A stretch of DNA of 64,000 nucleotides from Flectobacillus major DSM 103 (lineage in GTDB: Bacteria; Bacteroidota; Bacteroidia; Cytophagales; Spirosomataceae). The stretch covers positions 3,145,001 to 3,209,000 of the forward strand of contig NZ_KE386491.1 of NCBI RefSeq assembly GCF_000427405.1, given 5' to 3'. A program made the position numbers and the translations under genes. Positions 8,533 to 17,736 of the stretch are shown here, in pieces. The notes beneath the pieces are model-generated. The model did no database searches. It was not told where the DNA came from and saw only the letters and a program-made list of their open reading frames with translations. Numbering within the stretch: position 1 is the first letter of the stretch; the number at the start of each line of letters is the position of its first letter.

Positions 8533-8994
8533 TTATAGTAGCTCGTCTATATTTTCGGCTTTATAATTAACGGTTTCATTATCGACAATTTCGCTAATTT
8601 GTTGCATTACTTCAAAAAAAGTATTCAGTTTATCTTCTCCAATTTTTTCATAAATAAGGTTATTAAAAACAAGGACACCACCTTTGGCTTTATCTCGTTT
8701 ACGTTTACCTTCTTCGGTCAGGTACACTTTTACCACACGGCGGTCGTCTTCGTCGGTTTCTCGGCGAATCCACTTTTTATCTTCTAGCGATTTAAGCATA
8801 CGGGTAAGGCTACGGGGTTCTAGGCCAAGTGCTGGTGCTATTTTCGTAGCAGGTGTTCCATTCTTATCTATATTCAATAACACATAACCAATGGACATTG
8901 TCATATCAAACTGAGCCGCATAAGAATTGTACATTCTACTAATGGCATGCCATCCTGATTTTATGTGATAATCTACGGTTTTGTCTGCTTTCAT
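8533..8994 (-). CDS. MarR-family transcriptional regulator
   Basis: A winged-helix regulator of 153 residues. The helix-turn-helix is near GTPATKIAPALGLEPRSLTRML and the wing near DEDDRRVVKVYLTEEG. The ATG at 8994 (MKADKTVDYHIKSGW) is preferred: the longer reading from 9102 adds a non-homologous hydrophobic stretch and starts inside an operator-like palindrome. The gene lies directly upstream of the acyl-CoA dehydrogenase on the same strand, with palindromes before both genes. Autoregulation and control of fatty-acid degradation by an acyl-CoA or related ligand are inferred; the ligand is unknown. Confidence 0.88.
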   Translation of the reverse strand: MKADKTVDYHIKSGWHAISRMYNSYAAQFDMTMSIGYVLLNIDKNGTPATKIAPALGLEPRSLTRMLKSLEDKKWIRRETDEDDRRVVKVYLTEEGKRKRDKAKGGVLVFNNLIYEKIGEDKLNTFFEVMQQISEIVDNETVNYKAENIDELL

Positions 8995-9090
8995 AATAGT
9001 ATGGGAGATTTTCAATATTGGAATAATATGTTGCTTGTATGGATATAATTCATGGAAAAATAGTAGGAAGAACAACAATAGCTTTTTTAG

Positions 9091-9103
9091 TATGCCAAGC
9101 ATA
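9091..9103. promoter_or_regulatory. Imperfect fourth MarR operator
   Basis: TATGCCAAGCATA keeps both half-sites of the motif but has a 3-base spacer in place of 2. Its centre is about 42 bp from site 3, similar to the 48-bp pair before the dehydrogenase gene. It may be a weaker second site of the marR promoter. Confidence 0.4.
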
Positions 9104-9132
9104 ATAGCGTAAATTTGTTGTATAATATTTTA

Positions 9133-9146
9133 TTATGCAAGCATAA
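9133..9146. promoter_or_regulatory. MarR operator site 3 (upstream of marR)
   Basis: TTATGCAAGCATAA, identical to the core of site 2, sits about 140 bases before the preferred marR ATG. It is the expected position for autorepression. Confidence 0.65.
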
Positions 9147-9160
9147 CATTATATTTATTT

Positions 9161-9200
9161 ACAAAAAAAGGATAGCCTCTTGAAGTATCCTTTTTTTGTA
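9161..9200 (-). terminator. Terminator of the secreted-protein gene at 9227
   Basis: ACAAAAAAAGGATA and TATCCTTTTTTTGT form a perfect 14-bp stem with an 11-base loop. The run of T lies in the 3' arm on both strands. It is 27 bases past the stop of the gene on the minus strand. Confidence 0.8.
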
Positions 9201-9226
9201 AAATTTTATTCTAAAAAACTACAATT

Positions 9227-9982
9227 TTAAAACATTTTATCCGACTTCTTTACGATTATGCGATACTTTTTCTCTTCTTTCTCTCCTCTAATTTTCACCA
9301 AATATTCGCCTGAAGCTAAGGTATAACTAGGCAATACTATCAATTCTGTTGCACTTTTTTTCACAACTTCACAAGGTACTCCCATACCCGAAACTGTACT
9401 AAGCAATACCTCTGAGTCCTGTAAACCATCAAGTTTGATACGAATCATTTCGCTGTCATCAGAAAGGTGCAAAGATACTCCGTATAAATCACCTTTAGAG
9501 GTTTCGACTGTTGCGGCTATTGGCGAAAATACCTGCAAAGCTTTGTCGGGGCTTACGGCCAATATTCTGTAATAATTGACATAACCCTCTGACGGTGTTT
9601 CGTCGACAAATGTTTGTAAATCTTTGCCTTTATTAGCTTTTACCTCGGCCAAATCTATAAAATGTTCGAGGTCGGTGCTATGTTGAATAATAAACTTTTT
9701 AATAGTTTGTTTTTCTTCGACAGTCCAAGTAAGTATTACGTGTTTGTCAACAACATCAGCATTTAGGTCAATGTTTTCGTTGGGAAGGGCCTGTACCCAA
9801 CCTTTCAATGTTGATTTGGGTGCATTGTTTTTGTCTTTTTCCTCATTTTGGAATAACTCATGCAGAGCTTGGGAGCTAACAAAGGTTTGTCGTGTTTTGT
9901 ATGGCAAGGGTGCTACGAAAGATACATTCAAAAAAGCATAAAAAGCCACACTAACTTTTAGTAATTGTTTCTTATTCATCAT
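9227..9982 (-). CDS. Secreted protein with Fn3-like and sorting-domain-like regions
   Basis: A 251-residue protein with a hydrophobic N-terminus (signal peptide likely, ending near APLPYK). Residues about 75-160 resemble a fibronectin-III-like fold common in Bacteroidota surface proteins (VVDKHVILTWTVEEKQTIKKF, then FVDETP and VNYYRI). The last 75 residues, ending SGEYLVKIRGEKEEKKYRI, resemble a T9SS type A C-terminal domain. No catalytic motif was found. It is not in an obvious operon. Export is likely; function is unknown. Confidence 0.65.
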   Translation of the reverse strand: MMNKKQLLKVSVAFYAFLNVSFVAPLPYKTRQTFVSSQALHELFQNEEKDKNNAPKSTLKGWVQALPNENIDLNADVVDKHVILTWTVEEKQTIKKFIIQHSTDLEHFIDLAEVKANKGKDLQTFVDETPSEGYVNYYRILAVSPDKALQVFSPIAATVETSKGDLYGVSLHLSDDSEMIRIKLDGLQDSEVLLSTVSGMGVPCEVVKKSATELIVLPSYTLASGEYLVKIRGEKEEKKYRIIVKKSDKMF

Positions 9983-10161
9983 ATTAATGTTTATATACAG
10001 CGGATATAAATAGGTATATTACAAAATTCACGCCATATAGATAATTAGCTAAAAAATGTAGGCAACTTTTACATTATCGTATATTTTATTTGTTAAGTGT
10101 ATTTTTACCCTATTAAGTGCAACTCTAACCCCATAAAATGAAGTTGTGTGAGCAACTTACC

Positions 10162-11229
10162 TCAGAGCGACGCTTCAATCTGTTTCCTCAGTTCAACATA
10201 CTTCTCTTGTCGGCCATTGGTTTTCAGGTAAAAAGTCATTAAAAAAGCACAATACTTTTTGTCGTTATTTATCCAAGGAAAACTCCCGAATAGTCCAGGA
10301 CTACCGATTGCTCCATCTGTCATAATCCACTCGCCAAAGCCGTATCCCAATCCTCCTGCTTCAGCAGGCGAATAAGCCACTTTTACTTCGGTAGTGATTC
10401 TATTTACTTGCATTTCGGCAATACTTTTTTCTGAAAGAATCTGCTTTTCTCGAAACCTTCCTTTATTGAGAATCATCGTCAAAAAATTCATATAATCATT
10501 GGGCGTACTACTTGCACCGCCAGCAGGTAAGGCTACTTTTGTTTTACCAAAGTCGGTATTTTTCATGTCAAGTGGCCATGCAATACGTTCGGCAAATAAT
10601 GTTTCAAATGATTTTCCACTTATTTTTTCTACTACAGCACCAGCAATCTGCAAACCTGTATTGCTATATCGAAATACTTTTCCAGCTTGACCCTCCACTG
10701 GATATTGGGCAATTTGTTCGATAGCTTCATCCATACTATTAACGGTTCTCATTTCTTTCAAATTTTCTCTTAAATCTGGCGATAAAATACCTGTAGTATG
10801 CGATAGGCACTGTTTTATCGTAATTGCTCCTTTACCATTTTTTGAAAGCACAGGCAAAAACCGCCCAACAGTATCAGTAAGTTTCAGTTTGCTTTCATCC
10901 ACAAACGTCATTATCAGTGCGGCACTCAGCCATTTGCTACAACTGGCAATAGGCTGTTTTGAATTAGGTGTATAATCACTAAAATCTGCTATTTTGCCTT
11001 GACGGGAAGCGATCAGTTTTCCAAGTATTTTCTGCCTATTATTCATCCGATTAACGGCTTGGCTATACACTATTTTTCCGTCTTGATACACCATCAAAAT
11101 GGCTCGTCCGCCCATATCATCGACATGATTATCAAGCCATTGGCTTACTTGAGAAAATTGCTCCTGAGCAAAAACATTTCCTACCAAACCACCTATAAAG
11201 AATAGTAGCAATAAAAAATTCCTTTTCAT
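10162..11229 (-). CDS. Serine hydrolase, beta-lactamase/EstB family
   Basis: A 355-residue protein with a signal peptide (cleavage likely after VFA near residue 21). It carries the class C beta-lactamase/DD-peptidase active-site motifs SCSK (Ser96 to Lys99) and YSN (188-190), plus GLGYGFGEWI near the C-terminus. Members act as esterases, D-aminopeptidases or penicillin-binding-like enzymes; true beta-lactamase activity cannot be assumed. It would act in the periplasm or outside the cell. A repeat element (11297-11553) lies behind its start. Confidence 0.85.
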   Translation of the reverse strand: MKRNFLLLLFFIGGLVGNVFAQEQFSQVSQWLDNHVDDMGGRAILMVYQDGKIVYSQAVNRMNNRQKILGKLIASRQGKIADFSDYTPNSKQPIASCSKWLSAALIMTFVDESKLKLTDTVGRFLPVLSKNGKGAITIKQCLSHTTGILSPDLRENLKEMRTVNSMDEAIEQIAQYPVEGQAGKVFRYSNTGLQIAGAVVEKISGKSFETLFAERIAWPLDMKNTDFGKTKVALPAGGASSTPNDYMNFLTMILNKGRFREKQILSEKSIAEMQVNRITTEVKVAYSPAEAGGLGYGFGEWIMTDGAIGSPGLFGSFPWINNDKKYCAFLMTFYLKTNGRQEKYVELRKQIEASL

Positions 11230-11296
11230 ATTTTGGGGGAATTACTACAAAGTTATGATATACCCTGTTTACTTAACACCAAGTAGGCTCATCATA

Positions 11297-11553
11297 AAAC
11301 ATGGGACATCCAAAATTTAGTGAATGAGTAATTTTTTTTGAATTGCTTTGCGGCTAAAGATGTGTCATTTAACATGCAAAAGGCGTTCAAAAAACTAATT
11401 TCGAACGCCTTTTGTATGAATAACCCCTAATTTTCTCTGATTTAAGCAATTGATAATCCTCTTCAATGTTCACTTGACGACCTTATGAATCACAACAAAC
11501 ACCAATAGGAGTTCTCTTTTAATATTACCTAACATTCGGGATGACTTATGTTG
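11297..11553. repeat. MITE-like inverted-repeat element, copy B
   Basis: Second copy of the element at 1776-2094, filling most of the 326-base gap 11230-11555. It shares the left end (ACATGGGACATCCAAAATTT against ACATGAGCCATTCCAAATTT), the GGCGTTC hairpin (11377-11388 with 11403-11414) and nearly the whole right half, and is about 60 bases shorter through a deletion in the left half. The right end stops two bases short of the stop codon of the lipoprotein gene at 11556. Confidence 0.7.
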
Positions 11554-11555
11554 AA

Positions 11556-12089
11556 TTATCTAACTCTTACTCCTTTCATTTTTCGTTCTTTGATCCTGAG
11601 GTTGTTCAATACACTTTTCGATAACATGAGCCTTACTCTAGGATTAGAATACACAACGAGGTATTTGTTACCCTCATAGTCTAGTCTTGAAAACGTTGGG
11701 CTACCATTGGCATCAACAATTTGGTAGAAATATTCGCCTCGCTCGCCCGGTACAGCCCCAAAGCGAAGCCAGTTTTCGCCATCGGTTTGCTCGAAGGTTA
11801 TCAATAGATAGCCCCCCTCTTCTCGTTGAACGAGACCAGGTGTATTTTTTTCGAGCGATATTCTATTGATATAACGTCCATTTTTAACAATCACCTTTCC
11901 CGATTTGATTTTGGCATCGGAAGAAGGTACGTCTCGTTCGAGTACCAATGGATTATCGTTATAGAATTGTATACGTGTAAGGTCTAGTTCATTTTCCTGA
12001 AATGTGTGCATCATTGAACCAGTTAAATACACATTTTTTTGGCAACTAGCCAAACTCAAAATTGCTAGGAAGAGAAAAAGTTTTTTCAT
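11556..12089 (-). CDS. Small lipoprotein of unknown function
   Basis: A 177-residue protein with a lipoprotein signal: MKKLFLFLAILSLASC, lipobox LASC with Cys16. The mature part is beta-rich with no motif I recognise. No partner gene is close. The last codons lie against the right end of repeat copy B, so the native C-terminus may have been altered by insertion. Predicted to be anchored at the inner or outer membrane. Confidence 0.7.
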   Translation of the reverse strand: MKKLFLFLAILSLASCQKNVYLTGSMMHTFQENELDLTRIQFYNDNPLVLERDVPSSDAKIKSGKVIVKNGRYINRISLEKNTPGLVQREEGGYLLITFEQTDGENWLRFGAVPGERGEYFYQIVDANGSPTFSRLDYEGNKYLVVYSNPRVRLMLSKSVLNNLRIKERKMKGVRVR

Positions 12090-12234
12090 TGTTTTTTTAG
12101 ATAACGTTGAGCTATTGTAAAATAATTAAAACAACTCGCATTCAACAAGAACGCTTTGGCATAAAATAAAAAAGAGCAAGAAAGCGTGGTATTTTGATTT
12201 TACAACTATCTATTTTTACGATAAAATGTTTTTT

Positions 12235-14616
12235 TTATTTCATTTTTTTAGCAAATAGATTGTAATCTGCACATTCTCGCAATACCTCTTTTTGGTATTT
12301 AGTGCGTGCGTATTTGTCTTTTAGTAAGGTGAAATAATGAACGAAATCACGTTCTTTATCTTTGTTTATTCTTGCTTGGTAAGTTTCATAATCTTCGTTG
12401 CTACCTTGGCTTTGGGCGTGTACAAAAAATGCTGATAGTTCACATTTTGCTCCTCCAAAACAAGCCTTTGCTGCTAATTCGGTATCGGTACTTTTGAGGG
12501 CTATCTCAAAATAACTTTTTGCTTTTGTAGCCAAATAGTAATCGGTATTAAAATCTTTCTGCTCGTAGCTATTTACCTCGCCCGAACCCCACTGGCGTTT
12601 GGACAACACCCACGAGTTGCCCATATAAGAAATATTATAAGCCCCGCAGCCCAGCAAATACGCAGCCTCGGCATCGTTGGGGTTGTTGGCTAGTTTTTGG
12701 GCAGCTTCGGCCATTTTTTGGGCATAAGTCAGCGGTGTATAGGTATTACGTTTGTCTTTACCATTTATAGCAAGGTAAAAAGGATCCTCGTCGAAATAGG
12801 TTTTCCAAGGCTCTTTTTTCCATTCGCTTGGGTTGACTTTTTCAAATGCTAATGCTGCTTTTGCATAGTCGTGTTCGGCCAAAGCCCTACGCCCTAACAA
12901 CACGTATAGGTGGTCGTCTGAAAAACCTGTTATTTTTTGTAACAAAGAATCGTAAGGGGTTTTGCTTGATGTATGTTTGTACGCAATTACCTGCTCGATG
13001 GTCTTGGAGGTGGTGGTATCTTCAATGGCATACATATCTACCTGTGACATAAAGCCGCCATATTCTAAGCTTGAATTAACTTGGTAGCTAGCCAAAGTAG
13101 CCAACAGATAGGCTTTTGCTTTGGCAAAAGGGATATCTACCTTTTTTTCTTCCGTTTTTTTATTGGTACAACTCGACAACCAACCTTGTTTTTCCTCTTT
13201 TTCTATTAATTTTTTACCATAGTAACGAGCCACCAACTGTTTACTGGCTTCGGTAAGAGCATTACTCATTCTAAAATTATCAGGTTTGGCAAATGTCGCC
13301 AATACAGGAACAAGTTGTGCTTCTAGTGCAGGCGTAATAATAGGCGACTGATTGGCCAATAGTAACAACTCTTGAATTTTGAGTTGTTTGCTCAGACCAT
13401 CGTTATTGTCGGCAATAAGCTTTGCTTCGGCCAAATAGGCTGATGATTGTTCAAAGTTACGCTCAGTATATTCAATATAAGAAAGAGCCGCCAGCCAAAA
13501 ACCTGTTTTAGGCAAGTTAGTATTCTTTGAACAAGTGGCTGCAAATTCTTTTAATTTTTCCCAATATGGTATAGCTTTTTCATGATTAGCCTTGGCTTGT
13601 TCTTCGTTCTGTTCCATCGTCCAATAATTGTTTTGATGGTAAAATAGGTTTTCATTTTTATTGATTTCACGAGACATCACCAATTCAATCAGCGGATTAT
13701 TGGGGTCAAGTTCTACCATTTTTTCTAAAGCCGCCAATCCATCACTATTAGGTTTGATTGCTCCAAAGGCATAAATAGCAGCTTTTTCATGGTTATTTTT
13801 AGCATATTTTAAAGCGTCTTTTTGAAAGCCCATTCCTCTGGAACGAATACTCAAATCGGCCTGATAACGGCGGCTTGGGCATCGGTCAAATACCTGAGCA
13901 AAATCGTAATAGGCTTGTACCGAGTCGCCAAGAGCGATTTCGGCACCTGCTTTTCGAGACAAAGCCCATTCGGCAATATAACTTTTCTTTTTGATTGATT
14001 GAACGTACTTGTCATACAACTCAACGGCCTCTTGTGGCTGTTGGTTGAGCATAGCTAATTTAATAGCCTGAAAGCCATAACGCTCTTTAACAAATTCGTC
14101 TTTGATAGTAGGCAGAACCGTTTTTACCTGTGTAAATAAATCAACGAGGGCAAGGGTATCTACCTTGGTTTCGGTAAAATAATCTACGGTTTGGGTACTA
14201 AAAGCCTTGTCTATGGTTTTGACAAAAGTTAAATAATCGGCTGCTTCATTTTTTTGTATTTTGTTCAAATATGCTTGTAAAGCTATTGAATTCCCATAGA
14301 TAGATTCTGTTATGGCCTTTTTATTGACTTTCCCAACAACATATTTGCTCCATGCCGACACATTCAAAATCTTATCGTGGTCGGTTGTATCTTGATTGGT
14401 ATATCCTCCTGAATATTCGTTAGATTCGTCGTAAAAAAACTGAGATGAATAACTATATCGACGGTCGCTGAGCTTGGCATTAGAACTTTCAGGCATAAAG
14501 AAGCTCATAAATTCGTCGTAATCGGCCATACCAGGCCCACAAGCTAATAAGGTAAAGATGGCTAATGCTTTAAAGGATTTTTGGCTAAGGGTAATATAAT
14601 TTCTTAATTTGTTCAT
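12235..14616 (-). CDS. Large TPR-like lipoprotein, unknown function
   Basis: About 793 residues from the ATG at 14616 (MNKLRNYITLSQKSFKAL), followed by a lipobox-like TLLAC. An upstream start at 14661 would put 15 extra residues before the signal sequence and is less likely. The body is rich in Ala/Leu/Tyr helices with TPR-like periodicity (for example ALEKMVELDPNNPLIELV and AYLLGCGAYN). Its 5' end overlaps the 3' end of the preceding lipoprotein gene by 32 bases, suggesting coupled translation. It is the last gene of the seven-gene run beginning at 20383. A surface or periplasmic scaffold role is a guess. Confidence 0.7.
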   Translation of the reverse strand: MNKLRNYITLSQKSFKALAIFTLLACGPGMADYDEFMSFFMPESSNAKLSDRRYSYSSQFFYDESNEYSGGYTNQDTTDHDKILNVSAWSKYVVGKVNKKAITESIYGNSIALQAYLNKIQKNEAADYLTFVKTIDKAFSTQTVDYFTETKVDTLALVDLFTQVKTVLPTIKDEFVKERYGFQAIKLAMLNQQPQEAVELYDKYVQSIKKKSYIAEWALSRKAGAEIALGDSVQAYYDFAQVFDRCPSRRYQADLSIRSRGMGFQKDALKYAKNNHEKAAIYAFGAIKPNSDGLAALEKMVELDPNNPLIELVMSREINKNENLFYHQNNYWTMEQNEEQAKANHEKAIPYWEKLKEFAATCSKNTNLPKTGFWLAALSYIEYTERNFEQSSAYLAEAKLIADNNDGLSKQLKIQELLLLANQSPIITPALEAQLVPVLATFAKPDNFRMSNALTEASKQLVARYYGKKLIEKEEKQGWLSSCTNKKTEEKKVDIPFAKAKAYLLATLASYQVNSSLEYGGFMSQVDMYAIEDTTTSKTIEQVIAYKHTSSKTPYDSLLQKITGFSDDHLYVLLGRRALAEHDYAKAALAFEKVNPSEWKKEPWKTYFDEDPFYLAINGKDKRNTYTPLTYAQKMAEAAQKLANNPNDAEAAYLLGCGAYNISYMGNSWVLSKRQWGSGEVNSYEQKDFNTDYYLATKAKSYFEIALKSTDTELAAKACFGGAKCELSAFFVHAQSQGSNEDYETYQARINKDKERDFVHYFTLLKDKYARTKYQKEVLRECADYNLFAKKMK

Positions 14617-15616
14617 GGGTATAATAATTGAGGCTTTTTTGATCGAGATGATATAAAGCAAATGTAAGTTTTTGATTTGGAATTCTCGTACTCAAAAGCT
14701 TAGAACCTTTTAAAAGGTCATCAAAAGCTACTTCTTCTACCCTGAATACATCTCCTTTTCGTATTTGAATGCCCCAAGCCAAGGTATCTTTTAGGGCAAT
14801 ATATTGTTTTGATGCTTTATCATCACTTTTCTTAAAATACGTTAATTTCTCAAAATCCTTTGTACCTGTAGCATTAAGAAAATACAAAAACTGTTTATTT
14901 CGATAAGCTATTGTCCAGTAATAAGCTGGAAGGGCTAAGTCTAAAGGCAATGGATATGCCGATAAATTGCCAATATATTGACTAAGGACTTTGGGGTCAA
15001 AAATCGAATTAGGTGTTTCGTTTTTTTGCCAATCTGCCATATTATAACACATCAGCATTCCTCTTGTTACAGGCGGAACACCTGTTTTTTCAGCATATTT
15101 AACTTGGTGTAACCGAATAGTAGCAGAAAGGTTGGGATTCTGTTTTCTCAAAAACTTTAATACCCCAAAATATTTTTTTTGTGTACTCAAAGTCCAATCA
15201 CAGTCTATTTGAACCTCTTGACTAATCAACTGATTAGTAATCCATAAGCTATTAATTTGTTGTATTTTTTGAAATATTTTTTTAGAAAATGCTTCTAGGT
15301 ATCGAATATCTAATTGTTGTAATGTTCGATTGGTGATATACACTACTGGAACAATTTCACAAGATTTGGGAGGAGCTTGTTTTGGAATGAGCGGGGCTTT
15401 GAAAGTAGGCTTATGCACCCGCTCGTCCAAATCAATATCAAAATATTTCACATAGATTTTCTTTATGTTGTTTTGAGTCAAAACACTTTGCTCAAAAGGA
15501 GATAATTGAAAGATGGTTTTCCAATAGTAAATTGCTGGCGTAACTACCTTGGAGGGTGTCGACGACTCGCAACACCACAAACACAAGCATAGCAGCCATA
15601 CCCATACCTGCTTCAT
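14585..15616 (-). CDS. Lipoprotein with TIM-barrel/glycoside-hydrolase-like pattern
   Basis: A 343-residue exported protein: MKQVWVWLLCLCLWCC gives a signal with a Cys at the lipobox position. Beta strands with short motifs resemble a GH18-like barrel: IKKIYVKYFDID, VQIDCDWTLSTQKKY, LSATIRLHQ and GMLMCYNM. The usual DxxDxDxE chitinase motif is absent, so catalysis is unproven. It overlaps the 808-codon reading frame downstream and follows the cfa-type gene by 60 bases without a terminator. A carbohydrate-active or binding role is inference only. Confidence 0.6.
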   Translation of the reverse strand: MKQVWVWLLCLCLWCCESSTPSKVVTPAIYYWKTIFQLSPFEQSVLTQNNIKKIYVKYFDIDLDERVHKPTFKAPLIPKQAPPKSCEIVPVVYITNRTLQQLDIRYLEAFSKKIFQKIQQINSLWITNQLISQEVQIDCDWTLSTQKKYFGVLKFLRKQNPNLSATIRLHQVKYAEKTGVPPVTRGMLMCYNMADWQKNETPNSIFDPKVLSQYIGNLSAYPLPLDLALPAYYWTIAYRNKQFLYFLNATGTKDFEKLTYFKKSDDKASKQYIALKDTLAWGIQIRKGDVFRVEEVAFDDLLKGSKLLSTRIPNQKLTFALYHLDQKSLNYYTHEQIKKLYYP

Positions 15617-15676
15617 TCGATTTTTTTAGTAAAAATAAACGCTTCGGGTGAAAGTCGGTTAATTATCGCCTATTTT

Positions 15677-16921
15677 TTATCGAATGGTATTATTGGGCCG
15701 AGCATACGTAATTTGCATCACGTTGATATTTCGCATGGCAAAAGCTGCTTCGCAGTAATTGAGGTAATAAGTCCATTTACGCACAAAAGTATCGTTGAAT
15801 CCTAGCTGTTTTACGGCCTGTTCATTTTGAACAAACTTATCGTACCAAATCTGTAAAGTTTTGGCATAATCCAAGCCTAAATCCTTGAGATTTACCATAG
15901 TTAAGTCACTTGTTTTATTGACAGCTTCATTGATAGCCGCCACTGAAAGTAACAAAGACCCTGGAAAAATATGCTTTTGAATCCAGTCTACGCCTTTTCT
16001 TAATGCTTCATAGCGTGAGTCGGGACAAGTAATTACCTGAAAAGAAAAAATACCGTCTTTTTTGAGTAGCTCACTACATTTTTTGAAATATATAGGCAAA
16101 AAATCATGGCCTACTGCTTCTAACATTTCTATAGATACGATTTTGTCGTATTGTCCTTCTATCAAACGGTAATCTTGCAAAAGGATTTGTACTTTGCCAT
16201 CCAAACCTTCTTCCTTAACACGCTGGTTGGCGAGTTTGTGTTGTTCTTCTGAAATAGTCAATGAGGTTACTTTACAACCATAATTTTTGGCCATATAAAT
16301 AGCATTCCCGCCCCATCCACTGCCAATTTCCAAGACGTGGTCGGTTGGTTGAAGCCTCAACTGACGGCAAAGCCTTTCATATTTTTCGAGCTGGGCTTCT
16401 TCTAGCGACAAGCCTTCTTCTCTAAAATAGGCACTAGAATAGGTCATAGAAGGGTCAAGAAACAAGGCAAAAAAATCATTATTGAGGTCGTAATGTTCGG
16501 CAATATTTTTCTTTGAGCCTTCCAAGCTATTGGGTCTTGCCAAATGATAAAGCTTGTTACTTACCTGAAGCAAATTCATCAGCCATGTTTTGGTAGTATT
16601 TCCCGAAATTACAGGTACGTTTTCGACATTGAGCAAAAACCATTTAATCACATTGGTGATATTGTCGGTATCCCAATAGCCATTAACGTACGCTTCGCCA
16701 AAACCAATGTCGCCATACAATACCACATCTTTAAAAAAGTAATCATGTTTAATCTCTATTTTTGCCGATATATTGCCTTCGCCCCCACCAAAATACAATA
16801 CTTCGCCACTAGGCAGGCTTAATTGAAGTTTGCCAAAGGTCATTTTGGCAACCATATTTAGCACAAAGGTTTGATAAAAACTTCTATTTCGAGAAACAGT
16901 TTTTGCGATTGCTGTTGACAT
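15677..16921 (-). CDS. cfa: Cyclopropane-fatty-acyl-phospholipid synthase family methyltransferase
   Basis: A 414-residue SAM-dependent enzyme that would transfer a methylene or methyl group to the double bond of membrane phospholipid acyl chains. The N-terminal lipid-binding domain (LYGDIGFGEAYVNGYWDT) is followed by the Rossmann domain with EIGSGWGG (SAM site) and VSIEMLEAVGH. NIAEHYDLNNDFF and DPSMTYSSAYF are typical of the Cfa family. It is the fifth gene of the minus-strand lipid run, 20 bases after the DUF1365 gene. The run holds a second Cfa-type gene, so the two probably act on different substrates or at different steps. Confidence 0.9.
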   Translation of the reverse strand: MSTAIAKTVSRNRSFYQTFVLNMVAKMTFGKLQLSLPSGEVLYFGGGEGNISAKIEIKHDYFFKDVVLYGDIGFGEAYVNGYWDTDNITNVIKWFLLNVENVPVISGNTTKTWLMNLLQVSNKLYHLARPNSLEGSKKNIAEHYDLNNDFFALFLDPSMTYSSAYFREEGLSLEEAQLEKYERLCRQLRLQPTDHVLEIGSGWGGNAIYMAKNYGCKVTSLTISEEQHKLANQRVKEEGLDGKVQILLQDYRLIEGQYDKIVSIEMLEAVGHDFLPIYFKKCSELLKKDGIFSFQVITCPDSRYEALRKGVDWIQKHIFPGSLLLSVAAINEAVNKTSDLTMVNLKDLGLDYAKTLQIWYDKFVQNEQAVKQLGFNDTFVRKWTYYLNYCEAAFAMRNINVMQITYARPNNTIR

Positions 16922-16941
16922 ATCTTACAGGGTTTGATTGG

Positions 16942-17736
16942 TTAATGAGAATGAGGTTTGTACAAATCTTTCTGTAATTCGGGAAATGATTTTTTGGGAT
17001 GATATGGGATTTTTTTGAGCCACAAAATCAAGGCATTCCAATAAATTAAGGTAATTACCTTGAAGGTTATAAACGGAAACCGCAAGGCAAACCAGACGGT
17101 ACTCCAATTATCAAGTTTTTGTTTTTTGCCCCACAATGCACTTACAAAAAATCGTTTCCCATTCTGATAATCATCTATCTTGATATTCAGCGACTCATTG
17201 GGGATTTTCAAGGCAAAATCAAATTCGGTATCCATATCAATAAAGGGCGATACATAAAAATACTTGGTAGTACGTAGCGAAAATTGCTCATTTTTCAGAC
17301 TCGAATTTCCCAGAAAATAGGGTTTCATTTCATGATATGTATTGGTTACTTCTACCACCACACATACGGGGTGGTGGTGCTTGTCGAAACAATAATAAAA
17401 TGATACTGGATTAAACTGATACCCCCAAGTACTAAGGTTGGTTAGCAGCATAATTGTACCTCCTTCTAGTTCAATGCCTTGCTGTTTCAGATAATCGATG
17501 ATTTGCTGTTTGACCTGCTTTTTTGTATTTGGATTTTCCCGAGGTAGTTGAAGGTGGTCTTTATCTCGAAAATTAAAGACATTAAACCTATTGCGACTCA
17601 ACAACCAAAGCCGTTGAGTAAGCGAGTCTATTTCATCGAGATTGAGGTAAAACATAAACAGCTTGTACTGAAAACCATGCTTTTGGGGCTGATAACGGTG
17701 GTGCATTACCTTGCATTCGTACAAACAAGATTTCAT
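16942..17736 (-). CDS. DUF1365 family protein
   Basis: A 264-residue protein starting at MKSCLYECKVMHHR, the family N-terminus. The ATG overlaps the stop of the preceding FAD gene in an ATGA arrangement (17733-17736), so translation is probably coupled. Conserved family stretches include LMLLTNLSTWGYQFNPVSFY-like sequence near residues 95-115 and KYFYVSPFIDMDTEF. DUF1365 genes regularly accompany an amine-oxidase-like FAD protein and a Cfa-type methyltransferase, in some bacteria in stress-induced operons. The biochemical role is unknown; acyl-chain modification is inferred from context. Confidence 0.85.
   Translation of the reverse strand: MKSCLYECKVMHHRYQPQKHGFQYKLFMFYLNLDEIDSLTQRLWLLSRNRFNVFNFRDKDHLQLPRENPNTKKQVKQQIIDYLKQQGIELEGGTIMLLTNLSTWGYQFNPVSFYYCFDKHHHPVCVVVEVTNTYHEMKPYFLGNSSLKNEQFSLRTTKYFYVSPFIDMDTEFDFALKIPNESLNIKIDDYQNGKRFFVSALWGKKQKLDNWSTVWFALRFPFITFKVITLIYWNALILWLKKIPYHPKKSFPELQKDLYKPHSH

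Noticed and set aside
8995-9102. N-terminal extension of the MarR protein
   Set aside because: It is hydrophobic, lacks family similarity, and begins inside an operator-like palindrome; the ATG at 8994 fits the family.
10162-11229. Possible antibiotic-resistance beta-lactamase
   Set aside because: The SxxK and YxN motifs are shared by many esterases and peptidases of this fold; no specific evidence for beta-lactam hydrolysis.
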